DNA of 64,000 nt from the NCBI GenBank assembly GCA_033439265.1, contig JAVTVX010000001.1, positions 12,480,608 to 12,544,607 of the forward strand. Direction: 5' to 3'. The notes beneath the pieces are model-generated. The model saw only the letters and a list, made by a program, of their open reading frames with translations. It did no database searches and had not been told where the DNA came from. Of the stretch, positions 47,191 through 58,599 are shown in pieces; within the stretch, counting starts at the first letter, position 1; each line of letters begins with the position of its first letter. The stretch is from Dillenia suffruticosa. Its lineage: Eukaryota; Streptophyta; Magnoliopsida; Dilleniales; Dilleniaceae. A program made the position numbers and the translations under genes.

Positions 47191-48509
47191 GGAAAATAAA
47201 AAATTACAAAAATCATTTTTATTAATATGGAAGAATGATTGATACATTGATATAGAATGATAGATACATATAGACAAAAAAAAAGAGAAAAGATTGTACG
47301 ATTGCATGTCTTCTATCTTCTGAATGTTCTATCACTCACAAAATATAAAGACATCTTTATCCTCCACAATCCTTGGTGTCGATCTATTCATTAAAAACAC
47401 TAAAAAAAAATAAAATGAATATAATTATATGTTAACATCGTCAATAAATATCAATCATCGTATTATCTTTTGGATAGAGAAGTGATGATGATGGTTGGGT
47501 TCTGTGTTCACTCCTAACATCTGGCATCTAATATATCTGGTATGGAGAAATCTAACTATAGTGAAATTAGTAAAATTATCCTAAGAACTAGAAAAACCAT
47601 ACAAAAGTGAACAAATCTCTATATTTTTTGACAATTACTCAAAATTAAAAATTAAAAAATAAAAATAAAAAATTAAACCTCTATATTTATTTTTAAACCT
47701 GGTAAGATCTTGGGATGATTGAGCAAATTCTTGGAATAGATGAATGGTTGGAATGGTTGTGCTCAGCTACAAGCAGTAATAGAACATAGAATCAAGAGTG
47801 AAACAAAATGTAGAACCCAGAATGACTTTTTTATATATAAAAAAATGTAATTAGCTTTTATTTCTTGAGAGGTTTAGATGGTTAGAGGAGAAACGCTTTC
47901 GGGGGAAGGAGAAATTTGATGGTGAATATTTTCACGCGGATGATTTATAATATATCATTTTCATAAATAAATTTTAAAAACCCGCCTTTCGCGTTTTTTT
48001 CCCGCCTATTTTTTCATTAGCCAGGATTAATACCGCCATATGCATGATTGTTAAAAAAAATCATTTACTACTTACTTACTACTTATTATACATATATTAC
48101 TATATTTCATGTAAGCACAGTCCCTGCCTCTTATTCTTAATTTCTCATATTTTTTCATAATTAATACAATATGTGTCTTTCCCAGTATTATTAAAAAAAT
48201 CACTTATTACATTTCATGCAATTTGTAAGATTTATTAACTTACTATTACTACATTTCATGCAATTTTTATCTTATTTGTATTTTGAAATGGATTATTTTC
48301 AAATTTAGTTTATACTTAAATTTTTATTATTAAAAGCTAATTAAAACCTATTTTTATGAAATAAGATACAATTGTTAACACCATTAACAACTGTATTTTT
48401 AGGAGATAGGATGCACTTAATCTATCCACACACGATAAATGGTATAAGTGCAATAGTTGTAAGCATAGTCTTGGTTTTTTAAGATATATGTGAAGTTAGT
48501 TTATCTCAT

Positions 48510-49640
48510 AATTCTCTCCACGTTGAAATCCATGACGTAACAAAGTGACTGAATACCGTTGAATCATTGAATATAAGGACACGATATCTTATCATCACCT
48601 GCTAATTGATTTAGAATACAAACCATGACTTGTCTAATACTTTTTGCGAAACAAAAATTATTAAATTGGCACTAGTTAAAGAAAATGTTTTTAGCAAAAA
48701 AAATTGAAAATTTGATTAAATTGACTCCAAAAGTAGAAAATTGTCTTTGGCGCCGAAAAGAGATCATTGTCTGAATTGTCTAAATGAATTATCTGAATTG
48801 TATAAATGAATTAAATGTCTTGATATTAATATTAATGTCGTTAGTTGTTTTTTTTTTAATTTATATGAAATTATACAATATATAACACTATATTATCTAA
48901 TAATAAAAAATATATCATAACATTCCTGTGCGATCTAGTGCTGAGATCATATCCAGGATGAAGATGGAGATGAAGGAAACAAAGAGAAAAAAGATTTCAT
49001 CCAATAATAATATTTTCATCCATCAAATTAGTTACTTACCACCACCACCTGTGCAAAACTTAATACTCAATAACAACTTACCACACTCTCATTATCACAA
49101 TTTATCACTTTGTTATTACACTATTATTATCACAACAACTCAAAATTGCTACAACTTACTACCTATTACCTATTATCACATCATGCATTCTTATCACATG
49201 CAACCATATTAAAATTATTGCATGCAATCATCCGTAGAGCTATATAGTAGACATTTTCAGTACCTTAAAACTATATATCAAATATTTTCAATATTTTTAT
49301 GACTAGATATACACTAGTTTTGGCATAATTCATGAAATTTATCTGAAATTGGTTCATCACAAGAAATACCGTAGGATCGATCATGAATCATGTGAATATA
49401 ATATACGAAACATATGATGTAAAAAAAAAAGTATCTAGGTTGGATATATATCCACGTTGAAAGCAACAAATGATTAAAACCATGTTGAAGTATTTAATTT
49501 AATACCTACATTAACCCTCCAATACATTCACCACTTCCTCTTAATTTAAAATACTATAACTTGTCTATTATATTAAATACAAATCAAATGTTTTGCATAA
49601 ATTTAAATTGAAATAAATATATGGAATAAAACAAAAAAGA
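48510..49640. pseudogene. Duplicated TNPD 5' remnants in CACTA 2
   Basis: 48525-48600 (CATGACGTAACAAAGTGACT onward) matches the TNPD 5' exon of CACTA 1 at 55138-55220. 49325-49470 matches 54930-55130. The upstream sequences GGCACnAAAAAAG...TTAAATTG recur at 48640-48770 and 49640-49750. The order shows a rearranged, partly duplicated 5' end. Confidence 0.6.
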
Positions 49641-50099
49641 AATGATTTTTGGCACAAAAAAAGATAATTAAATTGACAATAAAGAAACAAAATGTTTTTA
49701 CGTAAGAAATTTGATTAAATTGGATCTGAAATAGAAAATTGATTTTGGTGCTTAGAGATTTTATTATGGTAAATTTGTAAATTAAATAACTGTTCTTTCT
49801 TGGAATTTATATAAAATTATATAATATTCATACTAATTAATAATTAATTACACCAATATATTCCTCCTCGGTTGCACCTGCAGGCTTGCCTTGTTTTATT
49901 TTTCACCAATATATTCCTCCCATTTGCGCATGCTGCGCGTGCATGCCCTCGCACGTGATTGTACTGTGCACTTGCCTTGTTTTATTTTTCATGCAAAATA
50001 TAAAAAGAGTAGTCAATTTTTGGGCACCAGAGAAATCTAAAGACCTACAACTTGCGAGAGTTGTCTTGAGAAAAAAAAAAAGAGCAAAAAATGCAAGTG

Positions 50100-50197
50100 G
50101 GCTGTCGCACGGTTGCAACCGCATGGATGCCCCAAAATGAAAAATGCCTCATATAAAATGTAAAAGAAAAACAAAAAGGCCTTCTCATGCAAGCAGT

Positions 50198-50247
<50 letters not shown>

Positions 50248-50374
50248 TTCATGTAAGCAAAAAAAGCATAAAGAAAAGAAAGAAAAAAATTGCCAAAATG
50301 CATATGCCCAAAATGCCTCCCGTAAAATTTTTAAAAAAAATACTTTTATTGCAAGTGGACGAATCATGTAAAAA

Positions 50375-50412
<38 letters not shown>

Positions 50413-51000
50413 AAAGGAAAGAAAAAAATTGCATGTGGTGCATATGCCTCAAAATGCCTCCTCAAAAATTAAAAAGAAAAAAATGACTTTAGGCCTTTCC
50501 ATGCAAGCAATCATGTAAAATGCCAAAAAAAAAAAAAGCCTTTTCATGCAAGCAAAAAAAAAAGGAAAAGGAAGAAAAAAATGCCCACATGGTTGCAACC
50601 GCACCTCCCGCAGTTGAAACCGCACCAAAATGCATATACCCCAAAATGCCTCTTGTAAAATTTAAAAAAAAAAATTCATATAAACGGATGAATCATGTAA
50701 AAAGGTCAAAAAAAGAAAAAGAAAAAAAAAAGAAGGCCTAAAAATAATTGCATGTGGGCATTTTGGCGCAGTTGCAACCACACACCCCGCGGTTGAAACC
50801 ACGCCAACCTCCTATAAAATTTAAAAAAGAAAAATTACTTCTCATGCAAATAAAAAGGTAAAAAAAAAAAAAAAGGCAAAAAGAAAAAGAAAAAGAAAAA
50901 GAAGCCCTCGAGCAAAAACAAAAAACAAAAAAAATTGCATGTGGGCATTTTGGCGCGGTTGCATCGCCAACCTCTTGTAAAATTTAAAAAATAAATAAAT
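50100..51000 (+). repeat. Purine-rich tandem repeat with long poly(A) tracts
   Basis: About five irregular units of 150-220 bp. Each has a GC patch GGTTGCAACCGCA or a variant (50111, 50592, 50769, 50957), then CCCAAAATGCCTC, then TAAAATTTAAAAAA, then TCATGCAAG or TCATGTAAAAAGG, then an A/G-only run. The longest runs are 44 A at 50200-50243 and 33 A at 50378-50410. Open frames rich in Lys or Phe here are artefacts. Confidence 0.88.
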
Positions 51001-51489
51001 AAAAATTTTACTTGTCATGCAAGTGAACGGATTTGAACCTCAAACATTGGTGAGGATTTGACATCTTGATCCTCCGCACCAAAGCTCCCAGATGTGTCCA
51101 CTTCTTTCTTTCCTTTTTTTGGTTTTTTTTTGTTTTTTTTCCTATACCCTCCACACATTTTTCCTTTCTCTCACGTTAAAAATTTTTTAAATTATTAATA
51201 TATTAAAATTTAATTTAATATTAATAATCATGATTTTATATTATCATACTAACATATATTTTTCATTTAACAATAATATAAATTATAATTTATAGTAATC
51301 TATATCTAGTAATATATATGTATTACCGATTGTTATTATTATATTATTAGAAAATGATACATTTCTATTTTAAAATAATTCTAATTTTTTGTATTTTCAT
51401 ATATCAACGACTGCAATAATATTTTTCAAATTAAATATACATTTCTCATTACGCAACTTTTTGGATCGCGTTGGCATGCGCAGATGCGC

Positions 51490-51790
51490 CGCGGTTGATC
51501 AGTGCTAACTGGTGGTAAGTGATGGTAAGTCACTAGTAAGTGGTAAGTGATGATAAGTTCACAAACTTTGCACATGCCCGCAGTTGATTAGTGCTAACTG
51601 GTGGTAAGTGATGATAAGTCACTAGTAAGTAGTAAGTGGTGGTAAGTTCACAAACTTACCACTAGCTTACCTCACAAAGTTACTTACCATCAATTTATCT
51701 ACCTATTATTTACCACCACTTATCATTATCATATATTTACCATACTACCACTATCATAAATTTACCACAAATTACCACTTACCGTCTAGA
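51490..51790. repeat. Right subterminal GTAAGT repeats of CACTA 2
   Basis: A unit of about 90 bp starting GTTGATCAGTGCTAACTGG and filled with GGTAAGTGATGGTAAGT occurs twice (51496 and 51585). The complementary motif CTTACCA/TTTACCA then recurs at 51653-51790. Clusters of short direct and inverted motifs are typical transposase-binding regions of CACTA ends. Confidence 0.82.
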
Positions 51791-52322
51791 CTATTTTTAA
51801 ATATAGTTACTATACTATGACAAAAATATTATATAGTATTTAGATGGTACATAATACAAAAATGATAATAATCATAGGTTTTTACTGATTTTAGTATAAA
51901 TAGAATTTATACAAACGATTTATTCTAATAATTTATTTTAATAGTGAGAATTGAATTTAGTTTTAAAAGACGGTGGAATTTGTGTGTTACTATATATCTA
52001 AAACCTATCGAGATATAGTATTATTAATTAAACAATAAAAAAAAATTTATATTGAGACTGTTTTTAAATCGTGCCAAAAAAACTATCATATTTATTTATC
52101 AAAATTTATAACTATCACAATTGAATATTGTTTTACAGACGGTTATAATAGTTTTACGATAGTTGATAAACTTTTTTTCATGGATATTTTATTCAGTTAG
52201 GAAAAGTCTATATTTTCCTAACGATTTCGTCATACGCGTCTCTATAACTCATAAAAATTGTTACTAAAAGTTTCCGACCCTAAAAGTTACCGTCAGCATA
52301 GCGCTTTAATTTTTTAGTGATT

Positions 52323-55190
52323 GTTATTTCTAAAATGGATCTGATCCATGAGCAATCCATTTAATTTCATCTGTAATCTCTTCTGAATATTTTGGATTCG
52401 TAATCTGGAAAAAAAATCTAAGAAGATTAACTATTGATATAGTTTAACATGTAAATAGAAAAAATTAATAATATTAAAAATTGATATATATTTACACGAT
52501 AAATAAACCAACTAGTGAAGCTTTTACTATGATGTTTCTCAATTTGGAAGGTATTTAATTTCTTCCCATGATTTGTTCTTCAAACATCTTGATTATGTTC
52601 CTCGAACATATTGCATGTGTTCCCTTCATATGAAACAGTATATATAATTATATGATATTAGAATTTAATATTCATAAATATTTATATGACAGTATATAAT
52701 TATAGTCTAAAGGAAACAATTAAGTCACTATTAAATAGTATGTATCTATAGCATTGTTGCAATGATTTCTCATCGAGACGAATTCGAGATATTCTTTTTA
52801 TTTTTTGTCTTTTAACATATATACGTGTTCTTATGCCCAAAGGCCTTCTAATAGTTGTTAAAGTAGACTCATCTTCTCCAAATGCAATATGGTTGTCGAA
52901 TTAAATGTTATTTCAACCCCGTCTAAATATCTTGAACAAAATAGCAAACACTCATTTGCTATATACCCCTCCGCGATGAAGCCTTCAAGCCATGTTCTAT
53001 TACGTATATAGGATTTGCGTTAAAACAAATATCTGCATATATATATACATACATTGTATTACATTAAATGTGTACAACTATTAAATAAAATGAGTTAAAT
53101 AAGTTATTAAAATAAAATAAATCTTTCAACTGGATACATCCACCTATATGTCACTAGTTCACCAATTCTTGCTTTAATTATCAAGTGCACGATTAAGTGT
53201 ATCATGTTAGAAAAAATTGGAGGGAAAATCTTTTCAAACTCATACATAATTTATGGAATTGATGCCTCCAATTGCTCAAGTTCTTGTGGGTCAAGGATCC
53301 TAAAATAAAGACATTTAAAAATATTACAAATTTTAATGATAACAAAGCTATCATTGTTAGGGAGTGATCCGCGAATTGTTATGGGAATAAACTCTTGTAT
53401 TAAAATGTGGCAGTCATGACTCTTTAAACCTATTAACGTCAGCTGCTTCAATTGAATTCATCTGGAGATGCTAGTAGAGCACTCGTAAAAAAATTTTAAG
53501 TCCTTCAAAACCTTGAGAATTATATCTTTCTCCCACAAGATCATTTGGTAACACACTTTAGATAAAAATATGTTTATAGAGTTTAGTCTATGTACACGTA
53601 AATCCTTTTTTATTTCCATGTCTTCAAAATCAAGTCTTGCCTTATAATTGTCCTTAAACATTCCTTTTTACTCGAGAATTATATCAACAATTATATCAAA
53701 ATAATTTTTCTAAATGTGTATCATCTCAATATTATATCTAATTAAAACATTTTTCCAATAAGACAAATGAAACAATATACTTTTTTTTCCATCCATGCAT
53801 ATTATTGGGACTTGTTAAATCGATCCCATCTAATTCTCGCAATGTATCAAATCAGATCGTTATTTAGAAGCAACTTTGAATTCCTTTGTCCCATCAAAAC
53901 AAGATTTATCATACCTGAATGGATGAGTTGACTCCAACCATCATCGATATCCCATATAACAATACTTCTGGCCATGAGATAACCATTGAGAACATATATC
54001 ATATCCACATACTGGACATACAAATCTACCTTTAGTACTTCATCCAAACAGATTAGCACATGCAGGAAAATCATTAATGGTCCATAAAAATACTGCATAC
54101 ATTTTAAATCTTTCATCAGCCAAAAAATCATAAGTATCTATTCTTTTGTTCCATAATTCTTTCAATTCTTTCACCAATAGTTGTATATACACATCTATCT
54201 TATCGTTAGGACTTCTAAAACTAAGAATAAGTAATGTGAGTATGAAATTTATAGATTTCATACATAACCAAGAAGGCAGATTACATGGTATCATGAGCAC
54301 TGACCAAGTGTTATGTGAAATGTTTATTATTTTAAATGGATTGAAACCATATGCTGCTAACCCTAATCAAATATTTCTTGGATCAGAATATAAGTTAGGG
54401 TATAGGGAATCAAACTCCTTTCATGTAGGAGAATCTGCTGGGTGTCTTAGAAATCCATCCTTTGTTCTCTTATCATGATGTCATTTCATCAAAAAAGCAG
54501 TTTGGCCACATATAAATAATCTTTGTAGTCTAGAAATCAAAGAAAACCATCTTAATATTTTAGCAGCTTTATTTTATTAATATCATGACCTCCTTGATCT
54601 CCATCTGTATTTGGTTTCCATCTAAAAACACCACACACATAACATGCATCATCTTTAGCTCTATGTTTCCAGTACAACATACAATCATTAGGATAAGCAT
54701 GTATTTTCTCATATCTCAACCGTAAAGCCGAAATAGTTTTCTTGACTTCATGGCAACTATTCCATAATATGTTTTCATCAAATAACAATTCTCTTAAAAA
54801 CACTAACACTAATGAAAAATATTTGTTGCTCCATCCACACAAATACTTTAAATAATATAGGCACACAATAGTTATAAACATAGTGTATTTCGATTTTGGA
54901 TATACTGGTTTTTTGGCATTCTGAAATAATTTATGGAATTTATCTAAAGTTGATTCATCCATGTCAGATGCATGTACGTTGGATGTACGATGTTATGTGT
55001 GAATGTATCATATAATATGCCAAACATATCGTGATCAAAAAGATTATAATATAGATTTGATACATTTGATGCATCAAATGTAGATTTTCTATTACTCTCT
55101 CCATAATATATCCACTTATCGTAGTTACGTTGAAACTCATGACGTAACAAGTGATTTAACACCATGTGTGTAGGAAATCTCAATGTATTG
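52323..55190 (-). pseudogene. TNPD-type CACTA transposase, N-terminal and core part
   Basis: The catalytic transposase of the En/Spm family (Transposase_21). On the minus strand blocks appear in canonical order. These are STLDKFHKLFQNAKKPVYP and LYYLKYLCGWSNKYFSLVL (54750-54960), RLRYEKIHAYPNDCMLYWKH, then KDGFLRHPADSP (about 54440-54475). DPRNI.LGLAADGFNPF lies near 54340-54400, followed by MIPCNLPSWLCMK and WTINDFPACANLFG at 54040-54085. KARLDFEDMEIKKDLRVHRL lies near 53600-53645, then FFDMIHLIVHLIIKARIGEL. Near 52323-52400 is IKWIAHGSDPF, which joins GYLINGYQFH at 46499 across the nested CACTA. One TGG codon is TGA and other stops occur. Confidence 0.92.
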
Positions 55191-55850
55191 AAATATTTGA
55201 CACAAGAACATGATATCTTGTCATCGATGGATTAAATATTTTGAGATGCAAATTCAATAAATATATTAACCCCATTAATATTTTCATCACCTCCTCTTAT
55301 TTAGAATACATCCATATCTTGTCCATCGTGTATTAAATAGAGAATTGCAAAAGAAGAGAGAGAGAATAAATGAAACAGAGAATTGCAAAAGCAAGAGAGA
55401 GAGAAATAAATGAAATAAAGATAAAATTGCATAAGCCAACAACATAAACATGCAAAACAAAGAGAATAGAAAAAAGAGAAATAAATAAAATAAATACAAG
55501 AAGATATTTTGGCACTAAAAAGAACAAGCGATTAAATTGATACCAAATAATTAAATTGGCGCTAAAAAAGTGAAGAAATAAAATGTTTTTGACACCAAAA
55601 AAAAGTTGATTAAATTGTCGCCAAAACGCCAAGAAGAGAGGTTTTCATGGTGTGCTAGGTTTGTTTTTTTAGAATTCATATAAATTATATAAAATATTGA
55701 TAATTTAATTTTTTTTTTATTATATAAAATTATGTAATATTGATATTATAACAACACTATTATATAAATTCCCAATTTAATACCATTACAATTTTTAAAT
55801 AAAAATATTAAAAATTTAAACTAATAATATATAAATTATTGATTTAATAA
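55191..55850. other. 5' flank of TNPD gene in CACTA 1
   Basis: AT-rich. It contains two GAGAGAGA runs (55355, 55395) and repeated GGCACTAAAAA/GGCGCTAAAAA phrases at 55510-55625. The phrases have counterparts in CACTA 2 at 48640-48770 and 49640-49750. Confidence 0.55.
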
Positions 55851-55854
55851 TTAA

Positions 55855-56105
55855 TGTAGAGCGGCACCTCCATGTGTGGTTGCATCATACGGCATGTGCG
55901 GTAGCCCCGCTCTTGCCGGTGCGGTGGTAGGCGTAGGCTCCCGTGCGGGCATGCGCGGTGGTCGCGTGAGTGCTTGCATGTGCGCTTGCCCCGCATGGGC
56001 ATGCACGGGCACTTGCTTGTGAGCTTGCCCCACATGGGCATGCACGGTAGTGCGGCACTTGCCTGCATGGTGGCATGCGCAAGCACTCGCACAGGCATGG
56101 CATAG
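55855..56105. repeat. GC-rich GCATG repeat block at right side of CACTA 1
   Basis: Degenerate units around GCATGGGCATGCACGG and CTTGCCCCACATGGG recur every 30-60 bp. It corresponds in position to GC patches of CACTA 2 near 49920-49970. The three overlapping open frames on the minus strand are compositional. Confidence 0.75.
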
Positions 56106-56949
56106 AAGTAAAGGGTTTAGGGTTGAAAATTTAGATATAAATTATTTAGTTGAGAAGATCGCTTTGATAGATTTAGTAGCATAGTTTCTATAGAATTTTT
56201 TATTTTTATTTTTATTTCATATTTTCTTTTTTTCTCTCAAATGACCACTTTGGATTAAAATCCAAAATTTCATATTAAAATCCATATTGTTGTTGTTTCT
56301 AAAATGAAAATAACCACTTATCTTTTTTCTGATCTCAAATATATTTCAAGTGTATCCAAGGTGTAAATCTCAAATATCCTAAAGTTTCCACGGAATTAAA
56401 TATGTGGATACACATTATTGGGCATTTATCCAAATCTTATACATGATTGTGCTTTCTCTGACAAAGACAAGAGATAAGTGATAGCACTTCGTGGAGGCTC
56501 CCAAGGTCAAGTTCTATCACATTCATCTAGTGTTCACAACTCATTACCTAGATTTTCTTTAATTTCTATCAGATTTAGAGAACAATGTCAACTCTTGACT
56601 AGGTTGTGCACAAGTCCAAATGATAGTGAATTGTCATGTTACGGCAATAAACCTTGTTGTACAAACCCCTATATTGCAAAAACCCCCCACTAACATCCCA
56701 TTCAAGCATTCCACCCAATTGCAAGCCTACGGACTTACTTTTGTGACATCCTCTTCATGAGTCCCTTCTCGTTTATAGCGTTATGTGATAGAAATAGTAA
56801 AAGTCTCCTTTGAGCTCCAAATTGCTCTACTTGCATGCTTACTGAAGGTTTGTGTGGCATTTTCACCGCCCAAAGCACTTGGCACAGTGTGGTGGGAAGA
56901 ATTAGTGTTCCCTTCCAATTCCAAAATACATATGCCTACTCTGTGTAGC
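56106..56949 (+). other. Left flank of copia element, possible gene remnant
   Basis: Sequence of moderate GC. A plus-strand frame from ATG 56785 reads MIEIVKVSFELQIALLACLL and continues to the copia insertion at 56949. With one copy of the GTAGC duplication removed it runs on into 63877-64000 (LCSTWRYPYRVENITQ), then meets TAG and TAA. I do not recognise the protein. Confidence 0.35.
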
Positions 56950-57406
56950 TGTAGGTTATTTATGCCCATTGTGGGGCAATTTGGTAAGAATGAGATAATA
57001 GAGTAACTCCCATTATTACTTACCAACATTAACCAATATTATTTGGTAACCCCCCACCAATTAAGTGCAATTGGTCTTACCTTCCTTCTGTGAGAGGGAA
57101 CAATGGAGGAAACCATGACTAGGGTTTCATGGCAATTCTCTAGAGAGAAAAAATAGTGAGAGGGATGGAGATTTTCGCGTAGGAAAATCTCCCATCGTCA
57201 AGCAAATCACCGGATGTAGAGGGTTGCGGCGTTGTGACACTGTGGTGGTGATTCGACTAACTTCGTGATCACCATCCCGACCGCGAAAGAATCAAGGAAA
57301 GTGATGCTTGAAGAATCTACGCATTGAGGTACCCTAAACCCGATCTATTTTATTTTCCAAAAATTATTGTATGCTTCCGCTGCATGAGAATCTTAAAAAT
57401 CCAACA
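56950..57406 (+). repeat. 5' LTR of copia element
   Basis: 457 bp, TGTAGG to CCAACA. The matching copy at 63415 has the same length with no indels. Confidence 0.95.
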
Positions 57407-57407
57407 T

Positions 57408-57419
57408 TTGTATCAGAGC
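57408..57419 (+). other. Primer binding site of copia element
   Basis: TTGTATCAGAGC directly after the LTR differs at one base from the initiator tRNA-Met PBS TGGTATCAGAGC. Confidence 0.85.
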
Positions 57420-58590
57420 AATCGTTGGATTTAATTAAATAATTTTTGGAATTTTTTTTTTTGGGTTTAAAATTTTGGGGTCCAGATCACGGATGAGTTT
57501 CGTGAATCCGAGAACACTGCAAGAATACCCATGGCCCATGGATTACAAAAATATTTTTTATTTAATTTTCGGAGCATGTTTGGGCCATGAAACGTCCAGT
57601 CGAAGTTTGCGACCGTACGGACATGAAAACCGTAGATCTGTGGCTTTAGAGGGCGGATCCATGCATGAAAATGTTATAAGAGTGTTCATTGCATCTAGAT
57701 CTACAGTTTTATGTCTTTTATTGTGTGATTTGGGTGCCGGAAACTGGGATTTCCGAATGGCCGCGGAGGGCCGCGACTGGGGTAGTTGAGTCCCACCATT
57801 TTTGGGCTTGAATCCTCCTAAAATCGAGTGTAGGATATTTGGAGGATGCCGACAAATTTTTTCCAGTCGAAAAATGCAAAAAAAATAGCCGGAATCGAGA
57901 TTTCCGGAAACCGGGTCGAAAAATCCGTTGCAGGACCCGTCGGGCGAAGAAGAACAGGCCTAGACCCGCGGGCGCGTGACACGCACGCTCCAGGAGGCGC
58001 GTCTGGCAGGCGCGTGAAGAAAAGGCAGGCAACGGTTCGGGTCGGATCCTGACCCGGACCGACCCGCAAACCGACCCGACCGGGTCGGACTCGAACCCGT
58101 TGACCGGGTCAGTCGGGTCAACCCTGACCCGTTGACCAACCCGGTCAGACCCCGGCTCAACACGGCTCAGCGCGTGAAGGCGCATGAGCCGCGCTCCGCG
58201 ACTGGCCGCGCGTGAGCCGAGCCGTGCCGCGCGTCTGGCGCGTGAGCCAGACTGCTGCCAACGCGTGGAGGCGCGTGGCAGTACGTAAGGGCGTACCGCC
58301 GGCGCGTGGAGGAGCGTGGCGGCTCGTGGATCGCACCGCCGGCGAGCGGCGGAGCGTGTGGGCCCCGAGCGGCGCGTGAAGTCACTTAAAATTAAATTTT
58401 TTTAATTTTTTGGGGGTCCTAAATCCATAAATGTGACGTTTTGTGGGTTTTTGTGTGCCGAATCACAATTCAAATGGTAAGATGCGATTTCAAGTTGTGG
58501 TGTATGGTGTCCATTGACTCATACGCTCGCTTTGGGGTCGTACTCAAGTCATTTTGGTCTTGATGATTCGTAGGGCGTACAAAAATGTGA
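57420..58590 (+). other. Copia leader with GC-rich block
   Basis: An untranslated leader. 58020-58150 packs many GACCCG and CGGGTC motifs in both orientations. 58165-58385 is filled with GCGTG and GCGCGTG motifs. Open frames on both strands through it reflect composition. No gag similarity is visible before about 58600. Confidence 0.65.
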
Positions 58591-58599
58591 TAATAAGCA

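Larger units (their letters stand above)
46500..52319. mobile_element. CACTA 2, deletion derivative nested in TNPD, TSD ATT
   Basis: Left end CACTACAAAACAAATGCC, right end TTTAATTTTTTAGTG (complement CACTAAAAAATTAAA). The 3-bp duplication ATT lies at 46497-46499 and 52320-52322. 46500-47580 matches the left end and subterminal repeats of CACTA 1. The Transposase_24 gene is deleted. TNPD is reduced to 5' remnants near 48510-48620 and 49320-49640, present twice. A purine-rich tandem block and GTAAGT-rich repeats fill the right part. It is non-autonomous. Confidence 0.94.
33950..56105 (-). mobile_element. CACTA (En/Spm) transposon 1, with three nested insertions
   Basis: The left end CATTACAAAATAAATGCCC is a mutated CACTACAAAA terminus, because the related element at 46500 has CACTACAAAACAAATGCC followed by the same internal sequence. 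Subterminal tandem repeats follow. Both transposon proteins, a Transposase_24-type and a TNPD-type, lie on the minus strand. Insertions at 36531-42483 and 46500-52319 enlarge it. Without them and their duplications it would be about 10.4 kb. The right end is not recognisable, and I place it after the GC-rich subterminal block ending at about 56105. The extent on the right is therefore approximate. Confidence 0.75.

Noticed and set aside
50037-50741. Lys-rich and Phe-rich open frames around poly(A) tracts
   Set aside because: These are direct translations of long A or T runs in the tandem block.
56145-56180. TTTAGTAGCATA as the missing right end of CACTA 1
   Set aside because: It does not end in TAGTG followed by ATA, and no terminal-repeat similarity precedes it. 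The right end stays undefined.
57718-58385. Arg/Pro-rich minus-strand frames in the copia leader
   Set aside because: GC-rich repeated motifs give open frames. They are antisense to the element and have no domain.
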